Assembly (NCBI GenBank): GCA_028554755.1
Contig: JAPTOF010000006.1
Coordinates: forward strand, 7,124,501 to 7,188,500
DNA: 64,000 nt
Direction: 5' to 3'
Origin: Cordia subcordata
Lineage: Eukaryota; Streptophyta; Magnoliopsida; Boraginales; Cordiaceae
Shown: one piece after another, positions 25,400-48,482 of the stretch
Layout: every line of letters begins with the position of its first letter
How positions within the stretch are numbered: position 1 is the stretch's first letter
Translations under genes and position numbers: made by a program
Notes under the pieces: generated by a model
Seen by the model: the letters and a program-made list of their open reading frames with translations, nothing else
What the model was told of the DNA's origin: nothing
The model's database searches: none

Positions 25400-25780
25400 T
25401 CAAACCAAACCTGAATTATAAACTAGCATAAACATACTCTCGTAATTTCCATTTGATTTTAACTTCCAAAGTTACAATCTCACTCATTTGTTTTATTTTA
25501 AAATTAAAAATTTAACCATTTAATTAAAATATCTTCATTCATACGAAAATAACTTTCCTCTCATCTTATCACTCTCCCTCTCCTACAGTATCATTTCTTT
25601 GCTAATAAGACTATATTTTCCCATTTCACCTAGTCCATTCAATCTCTCCTCATGCTCATCCTTAACCTCTCTCTTCAATAATTAGGGTCTGGTAAAAGGA
25701 ATCAAAACTACAAATATAAAAGACCCATTTGATTTTTGTAAAAATTTTAAATACAAACAAGACTCTTGTGTATTTTAATT
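25400..25780. repeat. Dispersed duplicate of the segment at 57050-57410
   Basis: Sequence order is shared with 57050-57410: TTATCACTCTCCCTCTCCT, ATATTTTCCCATTTC, then ATCAAAACTACAAATATAAA. This shows that flanking DNA was copied along with the CRK genes. No gene inside. Confidence 0.7.
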
Positions 25781-25886
25781 TTGTTAATTTTTTTTTCTCC
25801 GCTAAGTTAGCAAGTACTTTGTATTGAAAGATAAATAATTTACAAACAAGGGCCGATTCAACAACCAAAACAAAAGAAACAGGCCC

Positions 25887-26174
25887 TCAAACCATTTTAA
25901 GGTTCAGCTGCAAGGATCTATAGAAGAGTCCTATTAACATAGTTGTCCCTGTACAGTTTCTTCCTATAAACACTTTGCTTAGCTTGATGTCAAAAACAAT
26001 AGCTTGCACCATTTGATCTTCAGTCCTGACCATTTTCCTGTGTAATCTGCCATTTCTCTCCGTCCAGATATGGAAGATAGTTGCCTCAAAACCCAACTTG
26101 ATGATGTTAAAAATCTTTTTCGTATACTTTTTTGCATTTTGTGCTATTTTATGTGGATTTCTTTCAAGACTCAT
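25887..26174 (-). pseudogene. LINE (non-LTR retrotransposon) C-terminal fragment
   Basis: A 95-residue open frame includes LGFEATIFHIWTERNGRLH followed by an ED-Q-V-AI-FDI pattern. This resembles the C-terminal tail after the reverse transcriptase zinc-binding region of plant LINEs, where an (A/I)-x-x-IWxERNxR motif is typical. No reverse transcriptase core is found nearby, so it is a fragment. The assignment rests on one motif. Confidence 0.6.
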
Positions 26175-27315
26175 TTGAATTTGATGAAGATTATATATAT
26201 AAAAAACTAACTTAATTCTTTTCTATTTATTGCAATATAGTACCCATTAAGGTTAATTAAATGATCTCATGTATAGGAAAATTCACCATTTTCAATCATT
26301 CTCACATTAAACATAACCTAACTCTTAAGAGAAGGAATGATTAAAAATGATAAATATAATGTTGAAAAAGGTAAGTTTTTATAGCAATGTAAATATTAAT
26401 ATAATTTTATGGGTTCAATATTTCATTTATTAGAGAGAGCCTTTTATGCATTGGCGGAGCGACTTGTACTTGAGAGGGGGCCAAGGCACCACCTGAAATT
26501 TTTAGGAAAAGAAATTACTATAGCAAAGTTAATATAAAAATTTTTAAAATAAAAATTGGATCCCTCTGAAATTTATTATTGTCACATATTAAACTAAGTC
26601 AAGATGTGTGAGGTTCAAGTTTTTTAATTTTTTTATGTTTTAAAATTAATATAGAATATTTAAAAACTTAATTTTGAGAAATAATTTTTTTAGATCTAAT
26701 GCAATAAAGATGTAAAATAATACACAAAACTATTCAAATAATCTTGAAAGGAGATTAACTTAGAAGATCTACCACTGGCTTCTAATAATGTCATAAAATT
26801 TTATAGAAATATATGTATTTAATAGTATCAAGAATAAATTGACTATTTAACAATTTTAAAATATAAAAAAATCCTAATCCAAATTATAAAAATAAAATAT
26901 ATTTTATATATAATTATTTTAGTTATTTATTTATCTCGTTTTATATTAAAATATTATTTATGTAGTAATATAATATATTTTTATTATGAATTTTTTATTG
27001 TATATTTTTATAATAGTTTTTTACAATTTATATAAAAATATACATAAATGAGGGCACCCAATGACCCTTAGGTCCTAGCTCTGGCATTGCTTTTACATCG
27101 ATGTAAAATTTTTTGTGAATCTATTTTTTATTTTTGGTCAAATTTTGTGAATCTATTTAAGGAAAGTAGAATTATCAATAATGAAGTAGGATCTCAAGTC
27201 GAATCTTGAGAAGCAGCTCACCATGAGCTACAAGCTATTACGTAGATAGGAATCTTTCTTTTTCTTTCTTTTTTCTTTTTTTTTTTGGTCAAATCTAAAT
27301 TGTAAGTGTCATTTA

Positions 27316-27552
27316 TGTTAGATAAATGTTAGGAAAATAAAAATAAATCTCACTTGTATGTCACAATTTTTGTATCTATTAAGATAATTACAGTTGTTAA
27401 TTACTTCTATTTTGTATAGTTTAGGGTTTGATATTTTATAAACTTCTTACTGTACTTTACTGTAAATTAATGAGAAAACAGCAGAAGTCTGGTACGGCTA
27501 GATACACTTTTTTATGGTGATAAGTTGTTGTGTGGCAAAATACACATATTCA
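27316..27552 (+). mobile_element. Copia-like LTR, copy 1, with primer-binding site
   Basis: It starts with TGTTAGATAAATG and ends in CA, followed directly by TGGTGTCAGAGC (27553-27564), one base from TGGTATCAGAGC, the initiator-tRNA-Met primer site of plant copia elements. No gag-pol follows. Confidence 0.62.
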
Positions 27553-27807
27553 TGGTGTCAGAGCACCCGTTAAAGTTAATTAAATGATTTCATACATATA
27601 AAATTTTATCATTTTCAATCATTCTCACATTAAATATAACTTAACTCTTAAAAGAAGGAATGATTAGAAATGATAAATTTAATGTTAGGATGACTGCAAA
27701 TGTTAAGTTTTCTCTCTCTCTCTTTTTTTTTTTTTTTTGTGCAGATTGAAAATGATAAGTTTTTATATCAATGTAAATATTAGTATAATCTTAAGGGGTT
27801 CAATTTA

Positions 27808-28031
27808 TGTTAGATAAATAAAAATAAATTTCACTTGTATGTCACAATTTTTGTATCTTTTAAGATAATTACAGTTATTACTTGTATTTTGTATAGTTTT
27901 GGGTTTGATGTTTTATAAATTTCTTATTGTACTTTACTATAAATTAATACTGAGAAAACAGCAGAAATCTTGGGCAGCTAGATAAACTTTTTCATGGTAA
28001 TAAGTGTTTTGCGGGAAAATACACATTTTCA
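27808..28031 (+). mobile_element. Copia-like LTR, copy 2, with primer-binding-like site
   Basis: A diverged copy of 27316-27552, again TG...CA, followed by TGATATCAAAGC (28032-28043). A genuine 3' LTR would not be followed by a primer site, so the pair is better explained by duplication of one LTR-containing unit than by a complete element. Confidence 0.6.
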
Positions 28032-28059
28032 TGATATCAAAGCCTAGGGATTTTTGTTT

Positions 28060-28385
28060 TTCATTTTAGCTTCACCTTGCCTTTTGCAACTTTTACATGC
28101 TTCAATTTCTTCTAATCATTTCTACAACTTTAACGAGTGATATGTACTTTTTTTTTGTTCTTTTAATTCATCACTTTTGCAACTTTAACAAGTGATATGA
28201 GATTTGTTTTTTTTGGGAAAATATTGCCTTTACAATTTTCACATACTTCATTGCTTTTACAACTTTAACAAGCGATATATGATCATTTTTTTTCATGGTA
28301 ACATTGCCTTTGCAACTTTCGTAGACTTTAACTAGTCATTGATTGCTTTTGTAACTTTAGCAAGCGATATGAGATTTTTTATTTT
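28060..28385. repeat. Degenerate tandem repeat (CTTT-rich, ACTTTAACAAGCGATAT)
   Basis: Four or five copies of a unit of roughly 60-90 bases, each containing TTGCAACTTT or TACAACTTTAACAAG followed by (C/T)GATAT and a T-run, lie head to tail. No coding capacity. Confidence 0.68.
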
Positions 28386-29051
28386 TATTTTTTAAAATAG
28401 AGGTGATTTGGGCGCATGGACGTGAATATATATATGACTCTATGTGGGTGTTTCATGTGTGTGGCTTCAAAAATTACAAGGCCTTTGTTGTAATTTCCTT
28501 ATTATTCTTTTTGCTATGTGTATTTGTTGTAACTTTAAGATAATATGATTTTTCTACCATCGTAATTAAGTAAAAGACATCAATTAGATTGACCAGTGAT
28601 GGAGTGAGTATCAATCCTTTAGAAAATCACAACGCAAGTGGGTTGCAACTAATTATATTAATGCACGTAATTTTGATATACAATTCCGTTAAATTACTAA
28701 AGGTCAAATGCATTTCACTCGGTATAAGTGGAAGTCAAGCCAAGTGGAAGTCAAGCGAGCAATAAATTAAGATATTGAAAGGGTCAATGGTGCAATTAAA
28801 GTCATCCTATTTTCCACACAACTTTTTCAACTCTGGTGGCTTTTGTATAATTGCCCTGTTTGATTGTATATCTAAAATTTAGTGTTCCATTTCCCAATTT
28901 AACAGATTGTATTTTTAATTTGTATCTAAGTTTTCATTTTTACAAAATAACAGGATAGATTAAAATACCAATAAAAAGTTTTTTTATTCATCTATCTTTA
29001 TAGACGACACTAAAAAAAATAAAACAATAGGCATAGGTAGACACCATCGCC
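28386..29051. other. Upstream region of CRK-C
   Basis: Probable promoter of CRK-C. The stretch at about 28810-28850 (TTTTCCACACAACTTTTTCA, then ACTCTGGTGGCT) matches the region just before CRK-D (37074-37100), where a Tourist-like element has inserted. No gene seen. Confidence 0.5.
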
Positions 29052-31966
<2,915 letters not shown>

Positions 31967-34215
31967 AGAGACAAGATTAATATTATGTATGTACATGTAT
32001 GAATGTAATGTCAGATACTAGTCATGGATAAAAAAACTATCAGATGCTATGTTTATTTTGTTGAGCTCAAATTCAATCACTGAGTACATTTAGTCACATG
32101 AATTGATAGAAGATACTCTGTGTGTGATGTTCACTTCTATGATTATCTATAAAAGAATATGAAAATTTGTCAAATTCATGCTAGAGCATTACCGACATAG
32201 GTTGCATTAAAAGTTGATGAAAATAATGAATTCGTTACTTTGAAAATGTTCCTCTTGAATTATGAGGTAAGTTAATAATTTTTTTTTTCATTTGTCATTT
32301 TTTGATATATTTCAATTAGTAAATATTATCAATAATTCCTTACTGTTAAATTAACTATAAATTTATCGAACAATTCCATCAAATAAATTTAGTTACTGCA
32401 AGACAAGTGTAATGCGATTGAAATTATGAAAGACAAAAATAAAGTGAGATCCATGCATAACTCGGGCATAAGTTCACATAGTAAAATATATGCTAGTCGA
32501 AAATCCATTGTCGATCAACAGATTTCCACCACAACTAGCTGATTTGAATAATTATCTTATCATTGGCAAAATCAGTTCATGCCTTCATAGATAATGCCAG
32601 TGTCATGATCCGTAATTGAGTCCCGTCCGCAAGCTTTATGGTGCTCCCTGATAGGAGATCAAGCAGAATTACATCTATTCGATACTTTGGCAGGATTTTA
32701 CTGTTTATTTCTCTATTCACTCCATCATAAAAAGTCATCTACATCAAGCATATACATTGTAGAATCCTTTAGAGTAAATGGCATATTACCCTTTGTAGTT
32801 TGGCATAAATACACAATACCTCCCTGAAGTTTCAAAATTATCTGAGTACCCCCTCGAACTTTTTAAACCTGTGCAAATTACTCCCCCGCCGTCTGTTTTT
32901 GGTTAGTTTTGACAGAAGTTGGAGTCTACGCGTGTGTGTTGCGGGTGTGTTTGCATTTTTTATTGCATAATAAATAGAGTAAATGGTATATTACCCCCTG
33001 TAGTCTAGCATAAGTGCGCAATACCTCCTGAAGTCTCAAAATTACCCCCTTGAGTTTTTAGGGAGTGAATGAGTTAAGCGTTTTTATAAAAAGTGGAAGA
33101 GCTTAAATGGTCCAAAATATTTAGTTTTTATATATATTATGCAATGAAAAACACCATACATGTGTATAAAATTCAATTCCCGTTAAAACTAACCAAAAAC
33201 AGACGACGAGGGGGCAGTGAGCACACGTTTAAAAAGTTCGAGGGAGTAATCAGATAGTTTTGAGGCTTTAGGGGTATTGTACATTTATACCAGATTACAG
33301 GGAGATAATATGTCATTTACTCAATCCTTTATGAGGTTATTCTTAGGATCAAAGTTTGAACATCAATTTGTAAGGACTAGGTAGTTATGTACACGTATAA
33401 CTAGCATTCTTGTTTATGCTATGCACAGATTTCAAATATTTTTAGTTATAGATTTCAAACCTTGTTATATTTCATTGATAAGCAATATTAGAAGGACCTT
33501 GATAAATTATTTTGATAAACTAACAATAACAATATTTATCAACTAAATTTTATTAATAAATCATAATTGAGTTATGCTCTCGAATTTGAAAGACTGCATT
33601 TCCAAACTCATAAGTTCTACTTAGAACTCTAATTCTAATTTGATAGTATTTCATACCCTTTCAATATTTACAAACATGCATGTAAAAATAAGAGTTTATC
33701 CTAAATATATTTTTTGGACAAGACAGTAACATACATGGACGTAGTTCTTATATAGTTGTCTTTCAACTACTTGTCTACTTAATAGTCATACTCGTGCATG
33801 GAATCATATATATAGTAACCACATACCCTTGAATCAAAGTGAGCAAGTAATATTTGATATTAATATATTTGACTATATGTAGTTATATAAGTATGCATAT
33901 AATGAACATATACTATATCTTGTTCATGAGCTCATTATCACTGTCGACAAACATGATTCATAAGACAAAGAAATCAATAAGAATAAATGCTAATTGCCTA
34001 AATCACTCCCTAATTGATTTATAATGTATAGAAAAAATAAGAGACAAGAAAATATTTTCACAACCATGAAATATCTTCAATAGTCACTTATAATGCAGTC
34101 GACTCTTAAGTGAATGCAGAAATTCACAGTGATTTAATAATAAAAGACAAATTAAAATTCTACTTATGCGTGCAGTAACGCTGTTGTAAGAATCAATGAT
34201 GGGAAACTTCCTCCA
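31967..34215. repeat. 3' flank of CRK-C, shared with CRK-E and CRK-F flanks
   Basis: This DNA parallels 55397-56945 (after CRK-E) and 62977-64000 (after CRK-F), for example AAATTCATGCTAGAGCA, GAGTCCCGTCC, AGCTTTATG, and ACTAGGTAGTTATGTA, so the duplicated unit includes well over 1 kb of 3' flank. It is interrupted by the MITE at 32772-33322. No gene. Confidence 0.8.
32772..33322. mobile_element. Mutator-like MITE, 551 bp, with perfect 9 bp target duplication
   Basis: Terminal inverted repeats of about 145 bases start GAGTAAATGGCATATTA at the left and GAGTAAATGACATATTA on the other strand at the right. They are flanked by AATCCTTTA at 32763-32771 and 33323-33331. The paralogous flanks of CRK-E (near 56118) and CRK-F (near 63658) have AATCCTTTA once and no insertion, so they are empty sites. 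A partial extra copy of the left end lies inside at about 32976-33050, suggesting a nested or rearranged element. Confidence 0.86.
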
Positions 34216-36961
34216 TACGCCTTGATTTGTCCTTAGACTAACTTGGACAGAGTCCTTATTTTACCTTACATATAACAAGTCAATTTTATCCTTTCTATAT
34301 TTAAGGAGCCTTTATGTTAGTTTTATTCCAACAATTTTCTTATTTTCTTTGTCAAGGACTCCCTGTATTAGTTTATTCCAACGGTATCCCTAATTTTTCA
34401 CTCCTTTTTTAATTTTAATTTTGACATTTCTTTATTTATTTTTATACACATTCTTTTGTTTTAATTAGAAAAACTTTAAAATTTTATCAAAGAATTTAAT
34501 TATTAATATAAAATTTTAATTTATAATTCAAGTAGTAAACTAAACATAAAAAAATATTATTTTTATTTTATTTTATAACTCAAGAACTAAATTATAAATA
34601 AAACTAGGACAATTATAAATAATTCCATTTAATTCATCATTTCAACACATAGCTATGAAAATTTATTAAATTTAAAAGTAAAATTAATTTATAAAATTAT
34701 CTAAAGCTTAAAACTACAATTAAATTTTTTTAATAAGATACAAACGTAATTTAACACTTTTAACCTAAATACTATATACTGCTTATAAAATTCCCCACCC
34801 ACTCCCCTATTTATTTTTATCGAACGTGGCTACCCGTGTTTGTTGGCCACAAAACACATAGTAATTACGGTTTGGGATAATATTGAACCATATGATGTTG
34901 TTATGCACGTCTTTTACCACCAAAGAGAAAAGGAAAAAAAATTGAATGAGTGGAGTATAACTATTTAACGTCTTTTTACTGTAAATTTTAACATTATTAA
35001 GAAAGTGTAGTGGGTAAAGAATGCACATGAAACTTTTACTCACTAGAAGAATTTTATGAAACTTTTGGTATCAAAGAAGGGTGTTGTACACTTATATTTG
35101 ATCACAGAGAAATTTGGTGTATTTTATCATTTTCTTTTTTAGACCATGTCTTCTAAATCTCGTGATTGTATATATTAAAAAATACCTTCAATATATCAAT
35201 ACATAATTTTATCTATAAAAGTAATTCATTTTTAATCATATCATTGTCCATTTTACATTATATAGTAAATATATAACACTCCTACATTTTGCGGGTTATT
35301 ATAATAGTGAAAAAGAAAGAGAGTGCAAGTTGATAATGTGGAGAGTGAATGCATTGAAAATTCTTCCAGCCACCCTGCCCCAATTCTCGCACCGTAACAA
35401 AAAAAAAAAAAAATAGATTTGTATAATTTTTTGGCTTTGTTTTGTTAGGGATAGTAGGCACAATACCGATTGAAAGAACAGCCTGTGAATGCATTCAGTA
35501 GAAAACGACACGCTTGGTCAAGAAAACCTAAGACTTGGAAATTATGTGAAGATACCTAAATGGGAGGCCCAAAAAAAAAAAAAAAAAAGTAGTCTGATTG
35601 CGAGGACATTTTCCAACCACTACGGGTGAGATTTTTCCTTTTTCTTTTCATGAAAAATTACAATAAACATATAATTACATTATCTAACCCCATCGCATTA
35701 GCTCCTGACGTACAAGCAAAAATAATTCATTAAGAAGATTCCTAACGCAGGCAGAGTAAAGAGAACTTGTCCAAATTAATAAGCAATTTAATTTGTCATG
35801 CAATTGACTTGCCTACAAACATATGAAAAATAAGAACATAATTAAATTATCTTTGAAGCCTTGCACCAGTGATGTTGCATCCAATTCAATAACGGCTTGT
35901 GAAATATGATTGAAAGCAATTAGTTTACAATTCGGTTGGAATTCAGGGATAATTTAAATAATTAAAACTACTCTAAATGAGGTCCTCAATTCAAATATTA
36001 TGGGAGAAAAAAAGTTAAAATAGGGGTGGAGAGTTTGTTATCAAAAGAAAAAAAAAAAAAAAAAAAAAAAAGCTTGTTGAAAAGCCAACGCATATGCTTG
36101 ACCCCCTTTGCAGATCAAAATTATTTTATATTAAATTTTTTTTCGTATTAATATAAAAGGAGTCTTGATAAAAAAAATCTTAACCTCCGTGCACTGGTGG
36201 AACCCAACGTCTCTTTCTCACTGACATCATCCAACACGCGTATAAGCATTTTCTGACACTTAATTAAAACATGTCAACTCAACTTTTACCTGGTCTTCTG
36301 GTACTTAATTAAATAGAGTATTGACAACGATATCCATTTTTTTTTTTTGAAGAAAAAAGTATTTCATATTATAATGAAAGCAAAACACATCATGTTTATC
36401 CCAAACCAATAAGGTATAAATCATTAACAAAAATATCTTTGAAATCCAGTTAAAAATAACTACCTCCCTCAAAGACAATTTTGAAGTGAAAAACATTGGA
36501 GAAGAAATTTTTTGCTTCTAAACATTGCTTATAAGCAATGTCCAATCTGCTGCAAATTGTTGACCAAAAAAAGAGTGCTGCAAATTGAGTTGTTGACAAT
36601 AGAATATAAACTTTTTTTCTTTTTGTCAAAGATAATAGAAGATAAACCAAATCCAATTATTTCCAACCAGAGAGTGGAAAAGAGATTATAACATGTCCTA
36701 GACTTGCACTTTTTTGGTATAATTTATTTGATGTAGATTGAAATTGAAATTAATTTTTGTATTATTTTGAATTTATATTTGTGAAAAAAAATACAAAAAT
36801 ATAGAGAGAGATTAGATGGATAGTTAAATTGTCAAAAATTATTGAAATAAGGATAAAATTGCCCAAGAAATCCTATTTTAAAATGTTAACGCACGCTGGG
36901 CATCAGACTACCGATTGAAATTTTTACAACTTGCCTCCACTGCAATTGTACAGTAGATTAA
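34216..36961. other. Spacer between the CRK-C flank and CRK-D
   Basis: AT-rich DNA without a recognisable gene. From 35480 to 36520 it repeats the sequence at 24080-25300 (upstream flank duplication). Minus-strand open frames at 34807-35043, 35282-35511 and 36305-36656 look like chance frames in this repeat. Poly-A runs occur at 35400 and 36050. Confidence 0.5.
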
Positions 36962-37067
36962 GAGCTTGTTTGGCTCGGTTAATTTTCTGAGAAGCTTAGA
37001 AGAAACTTCAAAAAAGTTAATTTTTTGCTGCTTATAAGCACCAAAAGAAGTGGAGCCAAACAGACTC
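36962..37067. mobile_element. Short Tourist-like MITE just upstream of CRK-D
   Basis: Inverted ends GAGCTTGTTTGG (left) and CCAAACAGACTC (right) are flanked by TAA at 36959-36961 and 37068-37070. The longer inverted match includes GGCTC/GAGCC. It sits about 100 bases before the CRK-D start codon, inside sequence that is continuous upstream of CRK-C, so it could affect the CRK-D promoter. Confidence 0.7.
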
Positions 37068-37168
37068 TAAAATTTTCCACAACTTTTTCTACTCTGGTGG
37101 CTATATCTCTTTTTAAGTTTTAACACCTTGTTGTGCATATCTGTACATATACATGGGCTGACGCCATC

Positions 37169-45129
<7,961 letters not shown>

Positions 45130-47520
45130 CAAGAGAAGATTAATATTACTTACATGCATGAATGTTTATCACATACTATTCATGGATTAAAAAAATATAT
45201 CAGATACTACATTTATATTGTTGACTTCAAATTCAATTACTGAATACATTTAGTCACATGAATTAATAATAGATACTTTGCACATGATGTTCACTTTTAG
45301 TGTATATATAAAAGAATATGGAACATTGTCAATTCAAGATAGAGCGTTAGAAAGGGTAGAGTTACCTATTCAAAATTGAGTGTGATTGCAGAGTATTCAT
45401 GAGGGAGATGGCAGAGAGATTGATTAAGAAATAAGTGTAATAAGACATCGGATTGGCCATTATAGTTCCACAAATATATAGTCAAATTAGTTCTTGTTAT
45501 TTGAAAAAAAAAAAAAAAAGACAATGTCAAGGGAATCTAAGTAATTGACCTCGAGACTATAGATCAATTTACTGGTTTTAGTTTTAGTTCATTTTACAAG
45601 AATATGTTGTTTATTTGTAATAAAATATCTTGTGACATGGTATGAATTTTCAAGCCAGGAGATTTTGAAGATCTTTTAGAAACTAAAGTTGAGGCAATTT
45701 ATTAAAATTAAGATTATACGAATATGATACAGAATCCCAGATATCGAGGCCAATAGTGCTTTTGTATGAGTTTCTTTTGTTCTTATTTTTGATAGCTAAG
45801 AAAACGTAAGACTTTGATTTTTCTCATACGTATAGTCATCTTCAGCGATATCTAGAACATGCACAATTTTACTTTGATGACCCAGTTTGTCAAGTAGGTA
45901 GGTGGGCAGGGTTGATACATAATTCTTTATGCTTTGTTTAATATAGTTTCAGCACATAAAGGCTGATCTTTGGCTTCTTGCTACTTGAGACAAAGAAACA
46001 TGAATTTGACACTCCAATAGGGAAATATAAGGTTAGATTGACCAGTAATGAAGGTCCTTCAAAGGTAATTTTATTTATGCTTTCTTCACTTCTTTTCTCC
46101 AAAATTTACTACTCTGTTTGGAATAAACTTATCATAAAATGCATTTTATTTGATATTTTACATCAAAAAAAGTATAATTTATTTTGAATTTCATAAAATA
46201 CTTGTGATAAATGTCTTATTTATAATTATAAAAAATAAGATAAGGATAGATTATTTATATTTTATAATATAAAAAGTTTCAATAAAATTTGTATCTTATG
46301 TCTTATCTATAGTTGTAAAAGTATTTTAATCTAATATTAAATCTTATCTTTTGAAAAGTAATTATTGACTAATAATTTAAAGAGAAATTAAATTAAAGTT
46401 CCAGGTAAATTAATGGGAAACTTCCTCCCCATGCGCATAGTTGTCCCTTCCACGCTTGTCCTGTCCTATTCACCACACTTTTCGCTTTCCAGAACTTTGA
46501 ATGTTCATGTATGTGAAAAGTGGTGCTGCGACGACTTCTATTATCTGAATCCAAGTCTATCGACCTCAAAGCCAATCTCAATTGAAACTGATCTAACATT
46601 GTCATTTAATAGCCATTTAGTTATCATTTTTTCAAAAATATTTATACTTAATTAAGAAAAATGGTGATTTTAGGGTCTGACTTGGCATCTATAGTATTAA
46701 AGCCTAATTAACTAACAGTAGTAGGATTTTACTTACCTGGTATTTTTTCTTTTATTTTCAATCCTACATAACTTTTTTTTTCCCCAAATCTTAGGTGGCA
46801 TTTTCTTATATTTGAAATCTGTTATGGTATTCTTTTAACACCAAATAAAAATCAGCACTAAATATTTTAAATTCAATAATAATTTTAAACATATATAGCT
46901 TAAAAGAGATTTCAATTTGCATATGTACATATATGAATATATACACACAAATCTATATATGCATCAATATGGAATTATTTCAAGTTTCAAATATATATAT
47001 GAAAGGTTTTTTTAGCAAAAGAAGAAAAATATATAAGGATATATAGATATCAATAATTGAGACTCTTCTTCAAACAAGAAAATCTTTGTCATTTTTTTAA
47101 TAAAGCAAATCATTCTTTATAGTCGGCGATATATAAAATCCTTACTTATGCATTGCCTGTAACATGTTTGATACCGTCTTCTTAAATAGTTGTATAGAGG
47201 TTCTATCAATAAAAATAATATTGTTAAGATAGTACCAAGCAGGAGTTAAAATAGGAAAGAACAAAACAAAAGGGCAAATAGGAGCATTGTATCCAATTTT
47301 AAATTTAAATGTCAAAAGGACAAAAATAACGGACCATAGATACATGAGCCGTATTATCGATATCCCTCATCGGATTAGGATCCTCTCATAAACTTCAATA
47401 GGCTAATGTACACATATTCTTTTAACTAACACAAATTTAAGTTTATACATGCTAATTTTTTTTTGGGTGCAAATTAAAAAAAACTAGACAATTAATAGAC
47501 TATTTGAATAGCCAACTTTA
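45130..47520. other. 3' flank of CRK-D and spacer
   Basis: The first 210 bases match the flanks of CRK-C/E/F, then diverge. Near 46405-46520 the sequence resembles 56930-57010 (GGGAAACTTCCTCC, CTGTCCTATTCACCA), a further piece of the duplicated flank. The rest is AT-rich and has no recognisable gene. Confidence 0.5.
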
Positions 47521-47669
47521 ACTCAAATATAGTTGTCTTGGCTTTAATTTTTTTTTTTAAACATATCATAGAGTGTTTTACTACGTAATTCACATACTAT
47601 GTAAATAAAGAATAAAACGTGATTAAAAAGTATCTAGAATAAGATACACACCTATTATCATGACAATTA

Positions 47670-47840
47670 GTATCAAGGCGGAGCTAGGGGACCGGGGGGC
47701 CGTGGCCCCACCAAGCTCCAATCATTTACACACACATATGTGTGTATATCTTTACGCATGTATGAATGTTGTATTTAAAGAATAAAAAAATTATTTTGCC
47801 CCCCATCCACCCACAAATTTTTTTTTATTTGCCTGCGTGA
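47670..47840. repeat. Dispersed repeat end (GGCGGAGCTAGGGG)
   Basis: AAGGCGGAGCTAGGGGACC followed by GGGGGCCGTGGCCCC and then AT-rich sequence. This resembles the ends at 18950 and 26453 and is a widespread type of plant repeat terminus. The class is not determined. A CACATATGTGTG palindrome lies at about 47733-47744. Confidence 0.4.
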
Positions 47841-48067
47841 TCTTGTGACTAAAGCTTAACACATTAATCAACATCAACAAAATTACATTATGTTCAATTT
47901 AGGTGGAGTGACATAGGTAGCTTCAAGAATTTTTGGAGGACCTAGTGAAGTAACACAGGTAGCCTTAGGAATGTCTGAAGGATACACATCTTCTTCTTGT
48001 CCTTATTCTTGTTCTACAGCTATAGTTAGATCTTCATCGTGATAATCCCAACTGATGTCATTCTGCC

Positions 48068-48482
48068 CTAACCATTCTTTCTTTCTCCTAAGAGCTTCAT
48101 CAAGTCATGGTCAATCATTGGTTCTGATCCTGATTCCTGAATAACGACTTTCAAATACAACTCAATAGGTAAACCCAAACCCAACCTCTCTATTGTATCA
48201 AACATGAGAGTTACAACATCGTCACGATTCACGGGAATAACATGATAGTAGGGATCCATTTGCCCCAGTCCTGTCGTATATCTATAAAAAAATCTCTATC
48301 TTGTGAGTTGATATATCAACTTGTAGATCATTAGAGAGATGGGTATATACTTCGACAAAATTCCATATACGATGCACACGAGCAACCCTAACTGGAATTC
48401 TAGGCATATAATAAACCCCATAATTCCAACACATCTCTCCATTCATATAGTAAAACAAGGTAAATAAATCAGCCATTACCAC
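48068..48482 (-). pseudogene. MULE (MuDR-type) transposase N-terminal fragment
   Basis: Two minus-strand frames read as one protein if a single extra T in a T-run (about 48281-48288) is ignored. The first (48482-48282) reads MADLFTLFYYMNGEM...YGVYY, then VARVHRIWNFVEVYTHLSND; the second (48259-48068) reads DPYYHVIPVNRDDVVTLMF, then LPIELYLKVV. A short strand, G-x-x-Y, a V-x-V segment, then a D-(V/I)-xx-x-K-IEIF(Y/R) and a 'D-D-V-x-x-M' pattern is typical of the N-terminal domain of plant Mutator-like transposases. The catalytic DDE region is absent. Confidence 0.55.

Larger units (their letters stand above)
26228..28043. repeat. Tandemly duplicated unit: flank + LTR + primer-site
   Basis: Block A (26240-26420, with GTTAATTAAATGAT and TTTTCAATCATTCTCACATT) recurs at 27572-27800. 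Each copy is followed by an LTR-like block and a primer-binding-like site. Copy 1 is interrupted between A and its LTR by extra DNA (about 26425-27310). That insert begins near GCATTGGCGGAGCGACTTG and ends near CTAGCTCTGGCATTGC, which look like degenerate inverted ends. Confidence 0.65.
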
